Part shown: positions 57,481 through 64,000 of the stretch, in pieces
How positions within the stretch are numbered: position 1 is the first letter of the stretch
Layout: each line of letters opens with the position of its first letter
Source of the DNA: Limnanthes douglasii subsp. nivea
Lineage: Eukaryota > Streptophyta > Magnoliopsida > Brassicales > Limnanthaceae
Direction of reading: 5' to 3'
Length of the DNA: 64,000 nt
NCBI GenBank assembly: GCA_036936605.1
Contig: JAUPFV010000003.1
Span: forward strand, 77,050,273 to 77,114,272
The notes under the pieces: generated by a model
Databases searched by the model: none
What the model was told of the DNA's origin: nothing
What the model saw: only the letters and a program-made list of their open reading frames with translations
Position numbers and translations under genes: made by a program

Positions 57481-58254
57481 GGTAACCTCCTACTGAGCAT
57501 ATGAAATCCACCTCATCAGTAACCTCCTACTCTTTGCAAAATAATTTGAAGGATGACTACCTTAATAGTGTTTGATTATCTTGAGTGTTTTGATCCATCC
57601 GTGCATGTCGAAGCTTGTTTAGTGTCCATAATATTCTTTATAGTTAATGTAGAACTTCCATTTCTAAAGTATACCAAACAGTATAATAGTCATGTTCAAC
57701 CAGATTTCTAAAAGTGTTTGAATATCTCAGGGACTAACCTTAGAAACACCTCTAGATTTAATCGTGGTGAAAAAGTTTTGGCCTACGTTAAAAATCCCAT
57801 GTTTTCCATAATATCCGTTGAAAAAAAAAACTATTTTATGAGGAGGAAAAGAGTACCAGAATAGACAATATAGTGCTAGGTAGGATGTCGTCCGAAATTA
57901 GATTTAAGTTAATCTAGCTTAATTGAAAAATAAATTGTGATTGGCAATAATTAAATTACTTCTATTTAGTTTATATCAAATATATTTTATTTGTTTGTTA
58001 ATTTATGCTATTTTTTTAAAAATCATTTAAATTCATATAAAAGAGGATATGTGCATATAAAATAAAAAAAGATAAGACAAAGAATAAAAAACTTAGTATT
58101 TTATCTTTACATCAATCGGTGCGATTATATATAAAGTATCTTCCATTAACTGATCTTAGTAGAGTTTCCACATGATAAGTGTAAAAAGTAGTAAAGAGGT
58201 AGAAGGATTGTCTGATGGACTATTGTATGTTCAGTCATAGTAGGATACAGAGAA
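57481..58254. other. AT-rich, nothing recognised
   Basis: No reading frame or conserved motif. A short poly-A run lies at about 57819-57829. Confidence 0.5.
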
Positions 58255-58490
58255 TAAAGATATATAAGAATAATGGTATAATTTTCGATTATGACTTCCT
58301 CTCCTTTAATCATATAAAACCATAACGGCCGTATATATTAATACACAAGTGTTTATCAATGATAACAAGTAATTCCAAAAAGTTATTATAATTTTATAAT
58401 TGATTGTCATTAGTGTTGTAAATTCTACCAAAACCATAAAGCATCGAACAAGAGGCAACGCCTTAGAGGCTTCAACGAGGAGGCATCGAC
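58255..58490. repeat. Dispersed repeat, copy 2 of a direct pair
   Basis: See 57180-57480. It lies about 1,075 bp downstream in the same orientation. Confidence 0.6.
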
Positions 58491-58599
58491 TTCGGTCATG
58501 AAGCTTGTTATTGATGCATGACTTCAGCTAAGTGGGTGAAAGTCATCATCATCTGTCATAACTTACAAAAAATAAAATTTTATGTGTTGTTGGGTTTGG

Positions 58600-58830
58600 A
58601 ATATTGCAATTTAAAAAAATTAGAATGGATGGTTTGAAGCTAAACGCCAAAAAATAATACAAAGTTACTAAAAAAACTCCATGTTTGGAGTTTGATAAAG
58701 AAACTGATATTATTTTGGAAATTTATTTTTGAATCATTAATAATTAAATGAAAACTTGAATATTAATTACGATTTCAAAATATTTTAGTTCAAACTCAAA
58801 GCAAAATAGATTCATGTCCATGGTATTAAT
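58600..58830. repeat. Dispersed AT-rich repeat (copy 3)
   Basis: Similar to 6640-6730 and 31477-31560, and to the target site of the pol-less element. This copy is uninterrupted and gives the best view of the family. Confidence 0.5.
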
Positions 58831-59429
58831 GACCATAAGGGTGGGAGTGAATTTTTTTTTGACTAATAAAGTAATTTATCTAATCAATTATAACAAATCA
58901 TGTAATTTATTTTTGTATATTTTTAAAATATATTTTTATTGTTTATGCAAATCATATTTGTGTTCGCCTTCTTCCTCTAGCTTTTATAAAACTCTGCTTT
59001 GATTATTTTTTTATGATGTCTTTTTCGCCTTAAGTGTTTCTCAGTTTCAAGTCGTTTACTTTCTCTTGTTTTTAAATACTTCTTTTTCGAATTTTTATTT
59101 GAGTCTTTTTCTTCCTCTTGCTTTAAACAGTGATGTCTAGATCATTTCTATTAAATTAAAACGAGACATACTTTATATAATACGTAAACCAAATTAAATA
59201 AAAAATTTGGGTACATTTCAACAAGTTTTGTTTTATTCCTTAGTTAAATAGATTTGATTTTATCGTTTTATCTTCTTTTTTTAATTTTTTAATTTATTTT
59301 TCTTACACGGTTGATGTTATTGGGTTCTTTTTGGATATGAAACTTTGTTTATCTTCACGACTTTTAGTTTTATTTTGATTTTGATTTTTGTTTATTATTT
59401 TCAATTCTTACTATTTTTTGTTTATGTAA
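58831..59429. other. T-rich noncoding
   Basis: Long T-rich tracts on plus. No supported gene. Confidence 0.5.
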
Positions 59430-59935
59430 TCTTAAGATTTTATACGATTAGTTAAGACATGGTATATATTATCAAATTAGTTAAAACTTGTTAAATTTTA
59501 TCACCTTTTGATAAAATGTTAGATTTTATAAGATATTAGGTAAGACAACTTATATTTTATAAGATTTTAGTTAAGACATCCTAGATTTTGTTAAAACTTT
59601 AAAGTAAGACATGTTAGATTTTGTGAAAATAAGAAAGATAGGTTAAATTTTATAAGATTTTAGTTAAATCTAGTTAAAAATTAGGTAAAGCATGTTAGAA
59701 TTTTCTTAAATTTTTTTTATTAATTTTTATTGTAAACATATTGTTTCTTCAATGAGAAAACAAATTGTTTAAATTTTATAATATTTTACTGAAGCCACTG
59801 TAGATTTTATAAGATTTTAGTTAAGACATGCTAGATTTTGTTAAGATTTGAAGTAGGACAATTTTATTAAGATTTAAAATTTTAAGTACGATATGCTAGA
59901 TTTTATAATATTTTAGTTAAGATATTCTAGTGGTG
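59430..59935. repeat. Degenerate tandem repeat of about 30-60 bp units
   Basis: The phrase TTAGTTAAGACATGYTAGATTTT with TATAAGATTTTAG is repeated about ten times with variable spacing. It lies just upstream of the family C antisense-type ORF and may be its expanded 5' region. Confidence 0.75.
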
Positions 59936-61653
59936 GTCGATCTCCTCGAAGCTGAGAAGACTTGGAAGCAAAATTTCCTCTTTATCAACAGTTATTGGGG
60001 AAATGTCATGGAGATTTCGAGGAAGAAAATCCTAAATGAGTTCTGATGGAGTGGGAGAGTATAGGTGAGTTCGTTCTTTTGCCGACCCAAACTGTAATTA
60101 TTATAAATATTTAACGGTTAGAATTTCATGTCCCTATGTTTTTTTGCAGTAATCTTCAAACCCCAAAACCAATACGTGAAAGTTACAAAAAAATATTTTA
60201 GGAAGTTAAACCAGTGGATCATTGGAAACTGGTCGAACAAATTTTATAGATACTTCACACTGGCCAACTTGATCTAAAGCCATCTCTGGTATACAAGTTC
60301 ATAACTTACCTATTCCTTGGAACAGTTGATGACCATGCCAGGTCTGGTGAAATATTTAAAGAGATTAGACATTCCTGATGTCCAAGTTTTCCTTCCAAAC
60401 AGAAAGACGGCCCCAAATCGCAGAATTAAGAAAGAAGCTATCGGAAATTCGGTCCCAAAGAAGTTGGTGCAAGATCGGGGAGGAGAAGCGGGTTGACGAG
60501 CCAATAAATGAAGTTGATGATTTGACGGTGACTCGGGAACAAGAAAAGGCTCAACCTTTGGAAAACAACAACACCGCATGGGGGATTAAAAGGGAAAAAA
60601 CAAAGAGAAGAAGAAATACGTTATTCAAAAGAAATTTAAGGTTGGAAAAGAAATCTCCCCCACCATGGATGAAGCCACCATTATTTTGATGTTTGGCCGC
60701 TATGATGCTCAAGCCCTAAAAAAAACTCATCACCTCTTATGGAGGAAGATCAACATGTGATTCTGGCTCAAGGCTTAGGGTATCGCCAATTTTATAGAGG
60801 ATAATTTTTAGGAGCTAGGCATTCAAAACCAAAGAGACCATTCGCCAGTTCCAGAGGGTTTCTAGTTCGGATTATTTCAACTCCTTGAAAAATATTCATT
60901 TTTCACTGCTCTACACGAGCTTGTTGCACCCATTGCTAAACTGGAAAGGGAAGAGACAAGCCAAAATGAGGATTTCACGCCTTGAAAATTCAAATTTGGA
61001 ACTAATAAATACATTGATGTATCTTTGAGGAAGATTCGACCACTTGCGGAAAGTGGCCTCTTATAAAAAATTTATTGCGTATCAAAATAAAAATTGGGTT
61101 TGCTCTGCTAAAACGGAGCTCATGAAGAAAAATTCCACTCTCCATACTCAGATTTCCATGTTAGAGTCTGTCTTGCTAGACGATGATCTTCTCATGTCAA
61201 AATTATATGATCAAAAAGTGACTACTCGGAAAGTTGAAATGGATAAAATAAAAAATCCAGAGTATTTTATCTCACTCAAGAAGCAAGCTGCAAGGGACAA
61301 AACAATCATGGTTGTTGCTTATGTTGAGGAATGCATATGATCTCTAAATCTGCGAGATGCAAGATTCAAATTCATGTTGGTCCTTAGCTTTCATAAAACC
61401 TTTTTGGATCTAAACCTTGGCTCTTACTAGAATATAGTTCTAGAGGAGAAACATTATGTTAATATTTCGTTCGAAGATGATCTGGAAGCATTCTGTAAAT
61501 TCAAGAAGTAAAGATGATGAGTCTGAGAATGAAGAGCCTGAAAATGAAAGATCCAATGAGAATCAATCGCAAGAAAATCCTGAGGACATCCTGAAACAGA
61601 TAAAGGAAAAACAACCAATAACAATTCTTATGAAGAAAAATCCAAGGTGTTGA
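59936..61653 (+). pseudogene. Antisense-type spliced ORF of gypsy family C, decayed
   Basis: The exon 1 end at 59936-60064 reads V-D-L-L-E-A-E-K-T-W-K, collinear with the V-D-D-L-L-E-S-E-S-K-W of the Tat elements. A donor GTGAGT near 60065 and acceptor TTTTTTTGCAG near 60150 sit where the intron lies in the other two copies. Exon 2 (60151 onward) has a basic segment (K-R-L-D...P-N-R-K-T-A), then coiled-coil-like Lys/Gln-rich stretches (61044-61340) and ends M-K-K-N-P-R-C at 61653. Stops are scattered. Pol of the same element is on minus at 62257-64000. Confidence 0.65.
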
Positions 61654-61889
61654 AAAAAATCTCATTGTTTACAATATTGTAACTTTTTATGCCTTTTTGA
61701 ATTTCAAGTCTTTGTATGGTTAGAGTATTTTTTGTATTTCAGATTTTATAAAAGCTACTTTGTTTATTTTTACTTATCGTAATAATTTTTTATTTCAAGC
61801 ATTTCTTCAAATTTTTCCTAGTTGAGGGTGATCAGTTCCCAACAGGTTACCGAAACTCTTTTAAAGATTTAAAAGTATTGAACTCCCAG

Positions 61890-62100
61890 TATTGACCAAC
61901 TAGTGTTGGAACATTTTAAACGTGATCAACTAGTGTTGGTACATTTTAAACGTGATCAACTAGTGTTTGGAACCTTTTAAACATGACCAACTAGTGTTGA
62001 AACATTTTAAGCATTACCAACTAATGTTTAAGCCTTTTAAACATGACCAATTAATGTTGGGACCTTTCAAACATGGCCAACTAATGTTCAAACTTTTGAA
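61890..62100. repeat. 30-bp tandem repeat, reversed copy
   Basis: Same array as 4928-5128 in reverse complement. The plus strand reads through it as a 10-residue F-K-H-x-Q-L repeat, which is a chance frame in noncoding DNA. Confidence 0.85.
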
Positions 62101-62256
62101 ACTTTCAGGTTCAAACATGCTCGTACCTATTAAAGATGAAAGCAGAGAATATAAACGGAAAATGATTTATATTTACAAGCCGACTATTTGGATACCTCAC
62201 TAAAACCTTTGTTCTCCACTAGGGTAGGAAAGAACATGTCACTGGTCATTACAAGA

Positions 62257-63500
62257 TTAGGTGAAAACATTTCGAGTTTGTACATAGTCATTCATATTAT
62301 GCCGAAGTGGTTTGCATTTTTGTCCTTCTAACCGATAAGTTTCGGGTAAAACCCTCTCAGTTACCAAATAAATTCCTTCCCTATTCGGCCCCAACTTGCA
62401 AAACCATTTATCTTTACAGTGTAAGAAAACCTTCTTTAGAACTTTGACCTCCAGTTTGAATTCTCTCTGGTAGACTCGGGATGCATGTATACTTCTCATT
62501 AAAGTTTGATAATAAATGGGTCGTAGATGTACCTTCTTTCTTTATTCTTCAAATAAGTCAAGTTTTGATTTTCAGACCTCATCATTACAAGCCTCAAAAT
62601 AGTTTATTAGTTTGAAACATGGGGGGTTGGCTTCCATAGGGATTACTGTGTCCATCCCATAAACCAATGTAAATGGTGATTTTTGGGTTGTTGCTTGGGG
62701 GTTCATTCGGTAAGGCTATAATACTTCTTGGAGATGACTTGGCCATTTTCAGGTGTTCCCCTCTAAATTCTTTCTCAAGCCATCAAGGATAGATCTATTC
62801 ATAATATCTACTTGTATATTGTCATGCGGGTGGAAAGGTGTTGAAAAATGTTGGATGCCTCTGGAAGAAAAAAAAGCTTCCAAGTCCTTGTTATCAAATT
62901 GAGGATTTTTCTAAGTTGTGATTGTTGTTTGGACTCTGAATCTAAAACATTTATTAGATAGAATAATTTGATACCATCCTTTACCTTTTTTTTATAGAAA
63001 AAGGCTCGGTTTCCACCCACTTATAAAAATAATCCATAAATATTATGATTGTTTGGCGTCCCGCGAATTCCATAGGTAATGGTACTAATTCCAAACCCCA
63101 TATATATATATATATAAAACAACAATTCAGATATTTATTCAAGAAATATTGTTGGCCCATATATTGCATTCGTAAATCGTTGACATGTATCACACCTTAT
63201 GACTAATTGTTTAGCATCAGCCATGATGGAAGACCAATAATATCTAGCCAATAAGAACTTTTTGTCAACGTTTTCAACCCAAAATGAGTCAACCTATCTC
63301 CATTATGTAATTCGGATAATATCGTTTTTGATTCGTTAATTCTGAGGTATCGCAACAATAGTCGGCTTAATTTTTTTTTGTAAAGAATATCTCCGAATAC
63401 TGAAAATTTGGGTGTCTTAAATCTTAGTTTTTTAGCCAATGCTTTAGCAACTGGAAACGTCCATATGATAAGAAATTCTTTAAGCTCATACCTCTAATCT
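62257..63500 (-). pseudogene. Gypsy family C integrase relic, reversed copy
   Basis: C-terminal domain at 62499-62257 (F-C-K-L-G-P-N-R-E-G), core fragments at 63193-62560 (G-L-E-L-V-P-L-P, D-Y-F-Y-K-W-V-E), zinc-finger region at 63439-63180. It keeps the core D-Y-F-Y-K-W block better than the copy at 3.5-4.7 kb and lacks the poly-C run. Frame breaks remain. Confidence 0.8.
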
Positions 63501-64000
63501 TTTTCTATATTCTTCAATATTTGCAATGCTTCTTCGATGTCTAGTTTTTGCTCAGAGACTGGTGTTATCGATAGATGTTCTTGTTCAATTATCTATGAAT
63601 TCCCTTTGGTGTATGTTATACTTGCTAGGGAATCAACAACAAAATTTTCCGGTCAGTGAACATGTGCATACTGAACACATCGAAGAAGGTTTTCAATTCC
63701 TTCATCACCTTTAGGTATTTTACCAGATGATATTTTCTTGCTTCAGCCTGACCAGATACGTGGTTGATTAGAAGTTGTGAATCATTTATCAAATGAACTC
63801 TATTGGTATCACAAATTTGTGCAAGTCATAACCATGTTAAGGCTTCTTTATATTCTTCTTTGTTATTAGATGCTCTAAAACAAAGACATATCGTTTGATA
63901 TATTGCTTCTCCAGTTGGAGCTACCAACTAAACCTCTACTCCATAACCCAAAATTCCTGAGCCCCCATAATTCTGAACAACCCACTCTTTCTTAGAGATG
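63501..64000 (-). pseudogene. Gypsy family C RNase H relic, runs off the window
   Basis: Reverse complement of about 3007-3480, with F-R-A-S-N-N and N-D-S-Q-L-L blocks. The element continues beyond 64000. Confidence 0.75.

Noticed and set aside
58814..59002. 62-residue frame in T-rich DNA
   Set aside because: Low complexity, no start context, no relatives in the window.

Overview
This window is AT-rich, intron-containing plant nuclear DNA, most likely from a eudicot. It is made almost entirely of transposable elements nested among decayed older ones. The evidence is Ty3/gypsy Tat-type elements with two RNase H domains, an L1-type LINE with a plant RNase H, a MuDR-type (MULE) element with a Ulp1-like gene, a Ty1/copia relic, a tRNA-derived SINE and GT-AG introns. 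I found no host housekeeping gene, no rRNA, no functional tRNA and no CRISPR array. The species cannot be named from this.

Layout. 0-5.5 kb: a reversed LTR and 3' end of gypsy family B, then decayed RNase H/integrase of another gypsy family (family C) ending in a 30-bp tandem repeat. 6.87-12.83 kb: a nearly complete LINE whose ORF2 keeps one frame for 4.1 kb but has five nonsense codons. 13.2-13.4 kb: a SINE. 13,557-24,005: a full-length Tat-type element with 451-bp LTRs, target duplication GAAGT, gag-pol on plus, and a separate spliced gene on minus between integrase and the 3' LTR. 24-26.6 kb: relics of a gypsy gag and a LINE ORF1. 26,804-31,476: a younger related element in the opposite orientation (469-bp LTRs, duplication GATAT) that has lost all of pol but kept the antisense gene. 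About 32.0-43.3 kb: a VANDAL-like MULE carrying a multi-exon Ulp1-type gene, a small acidic ORF with its own TATA box, a transposase on the minus strand, and tandem repeats. 43.9-51.2 kb: a decayed copy of gypsy family B. 51.2-56.9 kb: a decayed copia element on minus. 57-64 kb: AT-rich repeats, then family C reversed, running off the window.

Three signals stand out. First, the MULE's noncoding parts carry a one-strand array of the 9-mer TAKCAATGT (12 exact copies by eye), resembling the motif clusters bound by VANDAL anti-silencing proteins in Arabidopsis. Second, both Tat-type elements are peppered with CTGTCCG/CGGACAG (21 and 12 copies) in LTR, sense-coding and antisense-coding sequence, in all reading frames. 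Third, the antisense gene has a TATA box conserved in two elements and an intron conserved in three copies, one of them very divergent, and it survives in the pol-less derivative. Nearly every protein gene here is broken. Breaks are described but not repaired.
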